Shown here in pieces: positions 1 through 10,074 of a DNA stretch of 64,000 nucleotides. The position numbers and the translations under genes were made by a program. Numbering within the stretch: position 1 is the first letter of the stretch; each line of letters starts with the position of its first letter. The stretch is from DATCJY01 sp036562565 (lineage in GTDB: Bacteria; Bacteroidota; Bacteroidia; Flavobacteriales_D; Sanyastnellaceae): contig DATCJY010000066.1 in assembly GCA_036562565.1 (NCBI GenBank), positions 12,459 to 76,458 on the forward strand. Reading direction: 5' to 3'. The notes under the pieces are model-generated. The model ran no database searches. It had not been told where the DNA came from and saw only the letters and a program-made list of their open reading frames with translations.

Positions 1-1
1 T

Positions 2-733
2 TTCCTTTCAGCAGGCGAAATCAGCAAAAAATTCGGTATTGTGGATTCAGCGTCCATTTTCAACAATGCTTATTGCAACGACCGCTGTGGCAAATCAGAT
101 CTCGCTATCGAAGGTTATAAGAAAAGTGCCGAAATCGGATATAATGTTCCGGAAGTTTACATCTACATGGCTGATATCTATGTGAAAGAAGAAAAACTTG
201 ATGAAGCCAAAAAGATTATCTCCGAAGCGCGTGCCAAGTACCCTAACAATGCAGACTTGCTCCGCTCTGAAGTGAACTTCCTGTTGAACGACAAAAAATA
301 TGATGAAGCACTTGAGTTGCTCAAATCATTGGCTGCCAAAGACGAAAACAATGCTACCATCTGGTTTGTATTGGGCGCCACTCATGAAAAGCTAGGTAAT
401 ATGGATGAACAAGAAAAGGCATACAAAAAGGCTATCGAAATTGATAGCAAACACTATGATGCACTTTTCAACTTGGGAGCTACTTATTACAACCGCGGTA
501 TCGAAAAATTGAAAGAATGCGACAAAATCCCTGCTCGCGAGAAAGCTCAATACAACGATTGTACTGCTCAGAGCGAAGTATTCTTCAATAAATCAGTTGA
601 AAACCTCGAAAAGGCATACAACATCCGACCACAAGACAAAGACATCATCTCTGCTTTGATGGAAGCATACGCTCGCGTAGGCAACTTCGAAGGCAACAAA
701 AAGATGCGTGCTGAGTTGGAGAAAATGAAATAA
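2..733 (+). CDS. TPR-repeat protein, 5' end outside window
   Basis: The reading frame is open from base 2 to the stop at 731-733, so about 243 C-terminal residues are visible and the true start lies upstream. The visible part is made of tetratricopeptide repeats of about 34 residues, with the usual A/G/Y/A spacing (for example YMADIYVKEEKLDEAKK, then FVLGATHEKLGNMDEQEKAY and LFNLGATYYNRG). TPRs form a helical scaffold for protein-protein contacts. No catalytic domain is seen. A longer last insert with a Cys pair (KECDK, YNDCTAQ) precedes the final repeat. A strong hairpin terminator follows 28 bases later, so this is the end of a transcript. The partner cannot be told from this fragment. Confidence 0.8.
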   Translation, partial: FLSAGEISKKFGIVDSASIFNNAYCNDRCGKSDLAIEGYKKSAEIGYNVPEVYIYMADIYVKEEKLDEAKKIISEARAKYPNNADLLRSEVNFLLNDKKYDEALELLKSLAAKDENNATIWFVLGATHEKLGNMDEQEKAYKKAIEIDSKHYDALFNLGATYYNRGIEKLKECDKIPAREKAQYNDCTAQSEVFFNKSVENLEKAYNIRPQDKDIISALMEAYARVGNFEGNKKMRAELEKMK

Positions 734-760
734 TCCGACTTAACTGTATTAAACACAATA

Positions 761-791
761 AAAAAGGGGAACAATTGTTCCCCTTTTTCTA
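761..791 (+). terminator. Rho-independent terminator after the TPR gene
   Basis: A perfect inverted repeat AAAAAGGGGAACA / TGTTCCCCTTTTT spans 761-788 with almost no loop. The A-rich left arm and T-rich right arm would let it work in both directions. It ends the TPR transcript and separates it from the large T9SS gene. Confidence 0.85.
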
Positions 792-984
792 TTACTAGAC
801 CGATTGCTGATTTTTTATCTCTGTTAGCAACTAACTTTGGGCGCAGCATCCTGTAGTTATAATTAACACACAGGTGCAACTATTGTTGTAATATTAATGG
901 TCTAAGCTCAGGTAATCATTCACCACTGATTACATGCGTTGCATTTAATTACTGCAAGAAAATTTGAATTAAGTCGTTTTACGT

Positions 985-3900
985 ATGAAAGGTCGATTAG
1001 GGGGGAAGAAGTTTGGAATAATTCAAATTTTTAAATCCGCTTTCTTTACAATACTGTCTGTCATGCTGGTGCCCATGGTGTTGGCTCAAACACCTGCCCA
1101 ACATGGTATGACTAAATCTTCCGGAAACTTCAAGACATTCTCCGGTAATATAAATACATTTGACACCGAAACTTGGATGAGTTTGAATGATGAGCTGTAT
1201 CATGACCATCCTGAGTTTGGTATCAAACCCAAATATGCCCCAACGGAAGACTTGGTGGAAGTACTCGCCATGCGCACAGCCAACGAGCGCTATTTCGTCA
1301 ACCCGAATAATCCTTCGGAGTTCTTCAAACAAACCAGCCATGGTGATTTGCATTATATGTCAGGAGGCCGATGGCTGACCATCGATCCCAGTCTCTCTCC
1401 TCTCTCAGAACATCATTACGCAGCTACTTCACAACCGGAGCCTGTAGGCATTCACACGCAGCAACAACTCTCGTATATCGAAACCGTCAACGGCAGAGTT
1501 GAATTCAATAAATGGGAGCTTTATGGTATCAACCAAAACACTTCCACACTTCTGAGTGTGGCTGACTGGTCCAACTATACTGCTGGTGACGATGGTGTTT
1601 ACATCCACAACATCTTTGAAGGTATCGACCTAAAGATGCGCGTACTACAAGGCGCTATTAAGTCCGAATTCATTGTTAGAGCATTCCCCTATGGTGAGTA
1701 CCAATTTGTCCAGTTCAGAGACCGCTTTTCATCACCGTTAAAATCTCTGATGATTGACACAGCTCACGATTCTGTAAATGTTATTGATGAGCACGGAAAG
1801 CCTCTCGTAAACATTGGAGATGCCATTGTTTATCCTCAAAGCGCAAAACGCGAAGAGATGTTCATTGCTCCTTATGCCATTCTAAAGAACCAACTCAACA
1901 TCAACGTACCATATCAATGGCTCAAGGAAAAGCTGGCCACTGATGTGGTGATCATTGACCCATTGGTATCTTCAAACAATACCATGGGTGTTTCCGCAAT
2001 TACCGGTTCACAATACAACGCGAGTTGCAATTTCGTTAACTCCTGTAACTACAACATGACAGTGAACACACCGGCAGATGCGACCATCACGGATATCCTT
2101 TTTAGTTTTGCGTATGAAGCTATTGGCATGTGCTGGTTAGAAGACGGTGCTATGCGCTACGCATTCAATAGCTGCGTGAGCCCGAACGGAAGTACTACCT
2201 GGACCTGTGATGATTGGGGGCCAGGTACTTGTACCGGAGTTAACATCAGCTTGGCCTCTCACTTTTCAACGTGTATGAATGCGCTCACTCCGAGCTGTTC
2301 TCCCCAACCGTTGAATTTTGAAATGCGATTCTACCGGACTTGTTACGGTGATCCCGGTTGTAATGGCAGTTGCATCCGCGCCTATCAACCGTGGATTATG
2401 ACCGTTAGAGGTTACACCGTTCAATTCACATCCACCAACCCAACGCAACAAATTACGCTTTCATCTACCAACGTGTGTCCAGGGGCTTCGGTAACAGCTA
2501 CGGCCAATATTCAATACGGTGTTCCACCATATAACATCAACTGGAGTCTCAACAGCTCCGGTACACCATCTATTGGAAGCGGCACTACAATAACTACTTC
2601 GTTTGAAAATCCGGGAGTCAGCACTATTTATTGTTTCATAACGGATGCTTGTGGCAACTCCATCAGCTCCAACAGAAACATAACCGTTACCAATCCATCT
2701 GCCGGACCAAATGTTACATCTCCGGTAAACTATTGTATCAATGCCACAGCCACAGCATTAACGGCTTCAGGTAGTGGACTCAAATGGTATGATGTTGCCA
2801 CCGGAGGTACTGAGTTGGGTGCTGCTCCTGTCCCAAATACCAGCACAACGGGGACCACTTCCTACTGGGTATCACAAACTGTTGGTGGCTGTGAAAGTCA
2901 ACGTTCTCAAATTGATGTGGTGGTGCATCCTTCGCCCACCGTTACCGGCACTCCTACCATCACACCAAGCGAGTGCAATGGTTCAACAGGAAGCATCAGC
3001 GGACTCACTACCAATGCCACCGGTACTATTACCTATACATGGTATAACGCATCCGGAACCGTTGTGAGCACATCTACCACCTCCTCTACTTTGAGCAACC
3101 AACCGGCAGGCGAATACAGCCTCACCATTACGGATGGTTATGGTTGCCAAGGCACACAAAGTGGCTACATCATCCCAGTAGAGGCGGCACCTGCTCCTCC
3201 CGTTGTAGCTTCTCCGGTACACTATTGCCAACTGGATGAAACAACACCACTGACTGCAACCGGCTCATCATTGACGTGGTATGCTAGCGCGAGTCTCACA
3301 GATGGTTCTTCCACACCTCCCACACCTTCTTCAAACGCTGCGGGAACCACCACTTATTATGTCACACAAACGATAAATGGTTGTGAAAGCTCTGCGGCTA
3401 CCATAACAGTAAACGTAACAGCCAAACCTTCACCTCCTACTGTTACTTCTCCCCTCATGTATTGCCAAGCTGACACTCCGGCTCCTCTTGAGGCCAACGG
3501 AACGGACTTGTTGTGGTACAGTACACCAACAGGAGGGACAGGCAGCCCAACGGCTCCTGTACTTTCTACCAGCAACTATGGCACGCAATACATTTATGTA
3601 TCGCAATCCATCAATGGATGTGAAAGCGAGCGCGCTGTTATTGAAGCCGAAATCATAGCGTTGCCGACTTTCACGGGCAATTTACAGGTAACTCCATCGG
3701 CCTGTGGACAAGCTACCGGTTCTATATCCGGAGTGTTTGCCGAACCGGGGAACTCTCAGCTACTCAATTTCCAATGGCATAATGAAAACGGTGATTGGGT
3801 TGCCGGCTCACTTAGTTTGATCAATCAACCATCAGGCTATTACACGTTGACGGCTATTGGTCAGAACAATTGCTCGGCTAGCTACGGACCGGTATTTATC

Positions 3901-4938
3901 CCTTTGACGGCAATACCGGCCGGCCCGCTTGCTCCTAGCCCTGTGGAATATTGCCAAGGTTATACCGCCATTCCGCTTACAGCCAATGGCACCGACTTGC
4001 TCTGGTACACCACAGAATCAGGTGGTACACCATCCACTACTGCACCTATTCCTTCTACTGATACAGTGGGAAGCACGACTTACTATGTAAGCCAAACCGT
4101 TGATGGCTGTGAAAGCGAACGCACTGAAATTGTAGTGAACGTATTGGATGCCCCCGGTGCCGAATTCCACACAAACGGCCAAACCGGTTGTAGCCCGTTC
4201 TGCGCAGCATTTGAAAACTTGAGCACACCTACCGGTGCACCTTTGGTAGCTTATGAATGGAAAGCAAACGGCTCCATCTTTTCCAATGATGTGAATCCTA
4301 CTCATTGTTTCCCGGCCGGCACATATACCATCGAGCTCAAAATAAGAGATGCTGTTGGATGTACGAAAACCGTTTCAAAGACGGATTACATAACGGTGCT
4401 TCCAGCGACTATTTCTGAATTCACTGCAGATAAATATGAAGCCCCGGAGGACAATTCTACCATTCATTTCAAGACAGTCAACCCAAGGCCAAATGAAACA
4501 GTAGAATGGAATTTCGGTGATGGCAATACAGCCACAGGATATTTGGCTAGCAATACCTTCCCCGGGCCTGGACAATACTGCGTAACACACACGGTGAGTA
4601 GTAGCTACGGATGTTCTGACCGCAGTGAAAAATGTGTGATTATCACTTCCCAATTCAATTTGTATATCCCCAACAGCTTCACACCGGACGGTGACGGAAT
4701 CAATGACGTTTGGAGACCCGTTATACGCGGTAAGTTCACCAAATACTCTTTACAGATATACAACCGATGGGGTGAGCGCGTGTTTTTCACCGACAATCCG
4801 GAAATACCATGGATTGGTGAAGTCCAAGACGGTGATTACTACTTCACATCGGATGGCATGTATCATTACATCCTTTTGATTGAAGATGAATTGGCTATGC
4901 CCAAAGAATACCGAGGACACATCTACCTGCTGCGCTGA
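985..4938 (+). CDS. Giant secreted Ig/PKD-repeat protein with T9SS type B sorting domain
   Basis: This 1317-residue protein starts with a signal peptide (residues 1-35, hydrophobic FFTILSVMLVPMVLA). The N-terminal 450 residues or so match no family I can name. Then come four Ig_7-type modules, each opening with SP-x-x-YC and closing with a VSQT-x-x-GCES-like motif, at about residues 579, 743, 822 and 985. Two SprB-like modules (TPSxCxxxTGSISG) sit at about 650-740 and 895-970, and PKD-like segments at about 1065-1220. Residues 1224-1317 form the gliding-motility-associated C-terminal domain (YIPNSFTPDGDGINDVW, IYNRWGERVF), which sends proteins through the type IX system. It is probably a surface adhesin or filament protein. 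It is transcribed alone: a terminator lies on each side. Confidence 0.9.
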   Translation: MKGRLGGKKFGIIQIFKSAFFTILSVMLVPMVLAQTPAQHGMTKSSGNFKTFSGNINTFDTETWMSLNDELYHDHPEFGIKPKYAPTEDLVEVLAMRTANERYFVNPNNPSEFFKQTSHGDLHYMSGGRWLTIDPSLSPLSEHHYAATSQPEPVGIHTQQQLSYIETVNGRVEFNKWELYGINQNTSTLLSVADWSNYTAGDDGVYIHNIFEGIDLKMRVLQGAIKSEFIVRAFPYGEYQFVQFRDRFSSPLKSLMIDTAHDSVNVIDEHGKPLVNIGDAIVYPQSAKREEMFIAPYAILKNQLNINVPYQWLKEKLATDVVIIDPLVSSNNTMGVSAITGSQYNASCNFVNSCNYNMTVNTPADATITDILFSFAYEAIGMCWLEDGAMRYAFNSCVSPNGSTTWTCDDWGPGTCTGVNISLASHFSTCMNALTPSCSPQPLNFEMRFYRTCYGDPGCNGSCIRAYQPWIMTVRGYTVQFTSTNPTQQITLSSTNVCPGASVTATANIQYGVPPYNINWSLNSSGTPSIGSGTTITTSFENPGVSTIYCFITDACGNSISSNRNITVTNPSAGPNVTSPVNYCINATATALTASGSGLKWYDVATGGTELGAAPVPNTSTTGTTSYWVSQTVGGCESQRSQIDVVVHPSPTVTGTPTITPSECNGSTGSISGLTTNATGTITYTWYNASGTVVSTSTTSSTLSNQPAGEYSLTITDGYGCQGTQSGYIIPVEAAPAPPVVASPVHYCQLDETTPLTATGSSLTWYASASLTDGSSTPPTPSSNAAGTTTYYVTQTINGCESSAATITVNVTAKPSPPTVTSPLMYCQADTPAPLEANGTDLLWYSTPTGGTGSPTAPVLSTSNYGTQYIYVSQSINGCESERAVIEAEIIALPTFTGNLQVTPSACGQATGSISGVFAEPGNSQLLNFQWHNENGDWVAGSLSLINQPSGYYTLTAIGQNNCSASYGPVFIPLTAIPAGPLAPSPVEYCQGYTAIPLTANGTDLLWYTTESGGTPSTTAPIPSTDTVGSTTYYVSQTVDGCESERTEIVVNVLDAPGAEFHTNGQTGCSPFCAAFENLSTPTGAPLVAYEWKANGSIFSNDVNPTHCFPAGTYTIELKIRDAVGCTKTVSKTDYITVLPATISEFTADKYEAPEDNSTIHFKTVNPRPNETVEWNFGDGNTATGYLASNTFPGPGQYCVTHTVSSSYGCSDRSEKCVIITSQFNLYIPNSFTPDGDGINDVWRPVIRGKFTKYSLQIYNRWGERVFFTDNPEIPWIGEVQDGDYYFTSDGMYHYILLIEDELAMPKEYRGHIYLLR

Positions 4939-5244
4939 TATTGAATAGCTAACAATTTTTTTCATTAGCACCATCGCAATAAAACAATGCCCATCTCGTA
5001 TCCGAGTACAGGATGGGCATTGTTCATTACTTGTGGATTGTTAACAGGCTCAAAATCACAAGATGTTCAAAAAATACCTACAGCAAAACCGTCCAAACCC
5101 GCTGTGGGGGCTAAATTCGCGCGTGTTTTGCATCGTTGCGCCCACTATTCAAATCTTACATTTCGTATAGTTTGTACACCAGGGCTGTAGAGTCCCAACT
5201 GCGGATGCAATTCAACTTTATTACCTGCAAATTTTAGAATCTTC
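4939..5244. other. Intergenic region before parE
   Basis: This 306-base gap holds the hairpin at 4983-5024 and no credible gene. The 67-codon frame that covers the hairpin is not protein-like. I found no exact TAnnTTTG box. The parE promoter is presumably here but cannot be assigned. Confidence 0.6.
4983..5024 (+). terminator. Hairpin terminator after the T9SS type B gene
   Basis: A perfect 13-base inverted repeat (AACAATGCCCATC / GATGGGCATTGTT) begins 44 bases after the stop codon. The T-tract after it is poor (TTCATT), so it may be a weak terminator or a 3'-end stabilising hairpin. Confidence 0.6.
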
Positions 5245-7125
5245 ATGGCAGAACAAGTTCAGTATACAGAAGACAATATCCGCTCACTGGAGTGGAACGA
5301 ACACATACGCATTCGTCCGGGTATGTACATCGGTAAACTGGGAGATGGCTCCTCTGCCGATGACGGTATCTATGTCCTTCTCAAAGAAATCATCGACAAC
5401 TCCATTGACGAGTTTGTGATGGGACATGGAAAAACCATTGACATCACCATCAAAGACGGAGCAGTAACCGTGCGTGACTACGGACGCGGTATTCCGCTCG
5501 GAAAAATGGTAGATGCCGTCTCAAAAATGAATACCGGTGGTAAGTATGACTCACGCGCATTCAAAAAGTCGGTTGGTTTGAACGGTGTGGGTACCAAAGC
5601 GGTAAACGCATTGAGCAGCTTCTTCCGTGTTGAAAGTGTTCGCGATGGTGAAAGCAAATCGGCAGAGTTCTCAAAAGGTAATTTGCTCAAAGAAAACGCC
5701 ATCACAAAAACCGATGCCAAGAATGGTACGACCACGCATTTTGTACCTGACCCAACCATCTTCCTCAACTACCAATTCCGCGCGCAATACGTGGAAAAAC
5801 TTCTTTGGAACTATGCATACCTCAATGCAGGATTGACCATTGTATTCAATGGTCAGCGTTTTAAGAGCGAGAATGGTTTGCGTGACTTGCTTGCAGCCAA
5901 CATCGGTGAAGAGCAATTGTATCCAACGGTTCATCTCCGCGGTGAAGACATCGAAGTGGCCATCACTCACACCAACAGCTATGGCGAAGATTATTACAGC
6001 TTCGTAAACGGACAGTACACCACCCAAGGTGGTACACACCAGGCTGCATTCCGCGAGGCTTACGTGAAAGTAATTCGCGACTTCTTCGGAAAAGATTATG
6101 AGGCCGTGGATATCCGTTCCGGTATCACCGCAGCCATAGCCGTGAAAGTCATTGAGCCCGTTTTCGAATCTCAGACCAAAACAAAATTGGGCTCCAATGA
6201 GATTGAACCAAACGGCAAGAGCATGAAGGCATTCGTATTGGAATTCCTTCAGAAAGAGCTCGACAACTTTTTGCACAAGAATCCCGAAGTTGCCCAAAGC
6301 CTTCAGAAAAAAATTCTTCAAAGCGAACGCGAGAGAAAAGAACTATCGGGCATTGCAAAACTTGCACGCGAACGCGCCAAGAAGGCCAATCTTCACAACA
6401 AAAAACTTCGCGACTGCAAAGTTCATTACTGTGACAAACACGATCGCGCTGCAGAGACCACCCTCTTCATTACCGAGGGGGATAGTGCAAGCGGTAGCAT
6501 CACTATCAGTCGCGATGTGGCCACACAAGCCGTATTCAGCTTGCGAGGTAAACCACTCAACACCTATGGCATGACCAAGAAAGTGGTTTATGAGAACGAA
6601 GAGTTCAACTTGCTACAAGCCGCATTGGACATTGAAGATGGTCTCGATTCGTTGCGCTACAACAAAGTCGTTATCGCAACCGATGCCGATGTGGACGGTA
6701 TGCACATCCGACTCCTTATGATAACCTTCTTCCTGCAGTTCTTCCCGGATTTGGTGAGACACGGACACTTGTATGTCCTTTCAACACCCTTGTTCCGCGT
6801 GCGCAACAAGAAGGAGACAATCTATTGCTATAGCGAACAAGAACGTATTGACGCCATTGCGAAACTTGGCAACAAACCTGAGATTACACGATTCAAAGGT
6901 CTTGGTGAAATATCTCCTGAGGAATTCAAAAAATTCATCGGACCGGATATCCGTCTGGAGCCCGTTGTTATCGGTAAGGACTCTCACCTAAAAGATTTGC
7001 TCGAGTTCTACATGGGTAAGAACACGCCCACAAGACAAGAGTTCATCATCAAAAACCTGAAGGTGGAGAAAGATGAAATCCTAGAAAAAGAGAATGTGAA
7101 GACGGTTGCAGAAACTGTGGAATAA
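5245..7125 (+). CDS. parE: DNA topoisomerase IV subunit B (ATPase subunit)
   Basis: This is the ATPase and Toprim subunit of a type IIA topoisomerase, which decatenates daughter chromosomes. The GHKL ATPase shows EIIDNSIDEF at 48-57, DYGRGIP at 78-84 and GLNGVG at 111-116. The Toprim domain has the catalytic Glu411 in EGDSASGS and the metal-binding DADVD at 480-484. RFKGLGE lies near 552. The length, 626 residues, is that of ParE and not of GyrB with its insert. The subunit A gene follows 137 bases downstream on the same strand, the usual parE-parC pairing of Bacteroidota. Gyrase B cannot be wholly excluded on sequence alone, but the adjacent subunit A and the short length favour topoisomerase IV. 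Confidence 0.93.
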   Translation: MAEQVQYTEDNIRSLEWNEHIRIRPGMYIGKLGDGSSADDGIYVLLKEIIDNSIDEFVMGHGKTIDITIKDGAVTVRDYGRGIPLGKMVDAVSKMNTGGKYDSRAFKKSVGLNGVGTKAVNALSSFFRVESVRDGESKSAEFSKGNLLKENAITKTDAKNGTTTHFVPDPTIFLNYQFRAQYVEKLLWNYAYLNAGLTIVFNGQRFKSENGLRDLLAANIGEEQLYPTVHLRGEDIEVAITHTNSYGEDYYSFVNGQYTTQGGTHQAAFREAYVKVIRDFFGKDYEAVDIRSGITAAIAVKVIEPVFESQTKTKLGSNEIEPNGKSMKAFVLEFLQKELDNFLHKNPEVAQSLQKKILQSERERKELSGIAKLARERAKKANLHNKKLRDCKVHYCDKHDRAAETTLFITEGDSASGSITISRDVATQAVFSLRGKPLNTYGMTKKVVYENEEFNLLQAALDIEDGLDSLRYNKVVIATDADVDGMHIRLLMITFFLQFFPDLVRHGHLYVLSTPLFRVRNKKETIYCYSEQERIDAIAKLGNKPEITRFKGLGEISPEEFKKFIGPDIRLEPVVIGKDSHLKDLLEFYMGKNTPTRQEFIIKNLKVEKDEILEKENVKTVAETVE

Positions 7126-7262
7126 CCCATCTACTTCAACTCTGTTATGGATTTCGGATGGAGAAGATTCCTATTTGAATAATGAACTAACTATTGATTG
7201 TTACATAACAGGATAACAACAGCTTGAACAAGCGATGAGCTTATCCCGTGACATTTTAGAAA

Positions 7263-10046
7263 ATGAGCGATATAGAAAATAACCACTCGGAAGAAAACAA
7301 CACAGGTGAAAGCAACTTGGGCAATGTACTCCAAGTGCAAAACCTTTATGAAGGTTGGTTCCTTGATTACGCGAGCTATGTAATTCTGGAGCGTGCCGTT
7401 CCGCATATTAATGACGGGCTGAAGCCGGTACAGCGCAGAATCTTACACTCGCTGTGGGAAATGGACGATGGCCGCTATAACAAAGTGGCCAACGTAATCG
7501 GTAACACCATGAAGTATCACCCGCATGGAGATGCCAGTATCGGTGATGCGCTGGTGCAACTCGGTCAAAAGGATTTGCTACTCGACACACAGGGTAACTG
7601 GGGAAATATTTTCACCGGTGATGCTGCAGCTGCTCCGCGTTATATAGAAGTACGTCTCAGCAAATTCGCACAGGAGGTAGTATTCAACCCCAAAACAACC
7701 AAATGGCTTTCGAGCTACGATGGTCGCAACAAGGAACCTGAAACCCTTCCTATCAAGTTTCCATTGTTGTTGGCACAAGGTGTCGAAGGTATTGCTGTGG
7801 GACTTGCTTGTAAGATTCTTCCTCACAACTTTAATGAACTCATTGATGCAAGCATCGATGTATTAAAAGGTAAGAAAATTCAGCTCTTCCCGGACTTCCA
7901 GCAAGGTGGTCTTGCCGATTGCAGTGATTACAACAGCGGTATTCGCGGTGGCCGCGTGCGCGTGCGTGCACGCATCCGCAAGGATGATAAAGAGAGAACT
8001 TTGGTCATCACTGAAATTCCTTATGGCACCACCACCAGTTCCTTGATTGATTCCATCATCAAGGCCAATGAGAAAGGAAAAATCAAAATCAAGAAGATTG
8101 AAGATACTACCACCGATAAGGTAGAGATTACCATTCACCTTGCACCAGGCATTTCTCCGGATGTGACCATGGATGCGCTCTATGCCTTCACGGATTGTGA
8201 AGTGAGCATCTCGCCTAACTCCGGTGTGATTCAAAACGACAAACCTCACTTCTACGGTGTAGAAGATCTGCTCCGTTTCTCAACTGAACAAACCAAAAAC
8301 CTCATAGGTCAAGAACTCAACATTGAACTTGGTGAGTTGCAGGAAGCATGGCACTTTGCTTCTTTGGAAAAAATCTTCATCGAAAAGAGAATCTATCGCA
8401 AGATTGAAGAATGTGAGACCTGGGATGAAATCATCGAAACCATTCACAAAGGATTGAAGCCTTATACAAAAGACTTCATCCGTGAAGTGACCGATGAAGA
8501 TGTAACCAAGCTCACAGAAATCAAAATCAAGCGTATCTCCAAGTTCGACTCATTCAAAGCCGATGAGCACATTGCCAAACTTGAGGAGAAAATTGCTGAG
8601 GTAAAACACAAACTCGATCACCTGGTTGAAACTACCATTGCCTACTTCAAGGACTTGAAGCAGAAATATGGCAAAGGCAGAGAACGCAGAACCGAACTGA
8701 AAACATTTGATACGGTAGCCGCCTCCAAGGTGGCTATTGCCAATGCAAAACTTTATGTGAACTACAAAGAAGGTTTTGTAGGAACCGGCTTGAAGCGCGA
8801 TGAAGGAGAGTATGTAATGGATTGCTCCGACATTGACGACATCATCATCTTCCGCAAAGATGGTAAGATGATGGTGAAACGCGTGGAGCCCAAAGCCTTC
8901 GTGGGCAAAGACATCATCTATGTTTCCGTTTGGAAAAAAGATGATAAGCGCACCATCTACAACATGATTTATTCCGATGGTAAAAAAGGCGGTGCAATGA
9001 TGAAACGCTTTGCTGTAACTGCCATCACAAGGGATAAAGAATATGATCTCACTAAGGGAACTCCGGGAAGTGAAGTATTGCACTTCAGCGCCAACCCAAA
9101 TGGTGAAGCCGAAGTTGTAACTGTTCACTTGCGTGCATTGGATCGGTTGAAGAAACTCAAGTTTGATGTGGACTTCGCACAGCTTGCCATTAAAGGTCGC
9201 GATGCCATCGGTAACGTAGTGACCAAGTATCCTGTGAAGAAAGTAGAACTCAAACAAGCCGGTATCTCCACGCTCGGTGCACGTAAGATCTGGTTGGATG
9301 AAAGCGTAATGCGACTCAACGAAGAAGGCCACGGTCGCTTCCTCGGTGAATTCGAAGCTGAAGACAAATTGCTTGTGATTCTAAGCAGTGGTGTTTACAA
9401 ACTCATCACTCCTGATTTGAGTACACACTTCGATGATAACCTTTTATCGGTAGAAAAATGGATTCCGGAGAAACCAATGAGTGTTGTGTATTATGACGGA
9501 GAGAAAGAGCAATACTTTGTAAAACGCTTCTTGGTAGAAGAGTCGCGAGGTCCGGTAACTTTCATCACCGAACATCCGAAGTCAAAACTCATTGTTGCCA
9601 CTACGCTGCATCATCCATTCGTGTACATCCGATATGACAAGCGTAACAAGCTTGCCAAAAACAAGATGGATGAAAGCGTAAACCTCCGTGAGTTTATTGC
9701 GGTGAAAGGATTGAAAGCGCTGGGTAATCGATTGACGCAATATCCTGTTCTGAATATCGACCTCATGGAAGCAGATCCCCAACGTGAACAAGAAAGCGAA
9801 ACGCTGTTGCAACAAATGATTGAAGCTCGCAAACCTAAGAAGGTGGAGGTTGAACCAAATGATGAAGAAGATTTGTTCGTAAGTCAAAACCCTGACGATA
9901 TCGATATGGAAATTGAAGGCCTTGAAAATTTGGAAGCCGACATGGCCAAATTCAAGGCAATGAAAGAAAAGAGTTCTTCCATTTTCCAACAAAAGAAGCC
10001 GTCATCAAAAAATGCAGATGCCGGTGAACAAGGAAGCCTCTTTTGA
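7263..10046 (+). CDS. parC: DNA topoisomerase IV subunit A
   Basis: This 927-residue protein is the DNA breakage-reunion subunit. The winged-helix core carries RAVPHINDGLKPVQRRI (45-60), the quinolone-resistance region HPHGDASIGDAL (86-97) and the catalytic tyrosine Tyr127 in AAAPRYIEVRLS. A long coiled tower follows (FKADEHIAKLEEKIAEVKH), then a beta-pinwheel C-terminal domain. The last 70 residues are acidic and low-complexity (EPNDEEDLF, IDMEIEGLENLEADMAKF) and look disordered. It pairs with parE upstream. The ATG at 7263 gives a short polar N-terminal tail ahead of the conserved core, which suits this start. Confidence 0.92.
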   Translation: MSDIENNHSEENNTGESNLGNVLQVQNLYEGWFLDYASYVILERAVPHINDGLKPVQRRILHSLWEMDDGRYNKVANVIGNTMKYHPHGDASIGDALVQLGQKDLLLDTQGNWGNIFTGDAAAAPRYIEVRLSKFAQEVVFNPKTTKWLSSYDGRNKEPETLPIKFPLLLAQGVEGIAVGLACKILPHNFNELIDASIDVLKGKKIQLFPDFQQGGLADCSDYNSGIRGGRVRVRARIRKDDKERTLVITEIPYGTTTSSLIDSIIKANEKGKIKIKKIEDTTTDKVEITIHLAPGISPDVTMDALYAFTDCEVSISPNSGVIQNDKPHFYGVEDLLRFSTEQTKNLIGQELNIELGELQEAWHFASLEKIFIEKRIYRKIEECETWDEIIETIHKGLKPYTKDFIREVTDEDVTKLTEIKIKRISKFDSFKADEHIAKLEEKIAEVKHKLDHLVETTIAYFKDLKQKYGKGRERRTELKTFDTVAASKVAIANAKLYVNYKEGFVGTGLKRDEGEYVMDCSDIDDIIIFRKDGKMMVKRVEPKAFVGKDIIYVSVWKKDDKRTIYNMIYSDGKKGGAMMKRFAVTAITRDKEYDLTKGTPGSEVLHFSANPNGEAEVVTVHLRALDRLKKLKFDVDFAQLAIKGRDAIGNVVTKYPVKKVELKQAGISTLGARKIWLDESVMRLNEEGHGRFLGEFEAEDKLLVILSSGVYKLITPDLSTHFDDNLLSVEKWIPEKPMSVVYYDGEKEQYFVKRFLVEESRGPVTFITEHPKSKLIVATTLHHPFVYIRYDKRNKLAKNKMDESVNLREFIAVKGLKALGNRLTQYPVLNIDLMEADPQREQESETLLQQMIEARKPKKVEVEPNDEEDLFVSQNPDDIDMEIEGLENLEADMAKFKAMKEKSSSIFQQKKPSSKNADAGEQGSLF

Positions 10047-10074
10047 CAATTTCACATCCCGATGAGCTGAGCAT

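Noticed and set aside
4987..5190. 67-codon frame after the T9SS type B gene
   Set aside because: It begins inside the terminator hairpin and shows no protein-like features.
5671..6321. 216-codon minus-strand frame inside parE
   Set aside because: It is fully inside parE, has a composition unlike a real protein and no motif.
8550..9332. 260-codon minus-strand frame inside parC
   Set aside because: It lies wholly inside the conserved parC gene and its translation (many His, Phe and Cys) has no recognisable domain. It is a shadow of the parC codon pattern.
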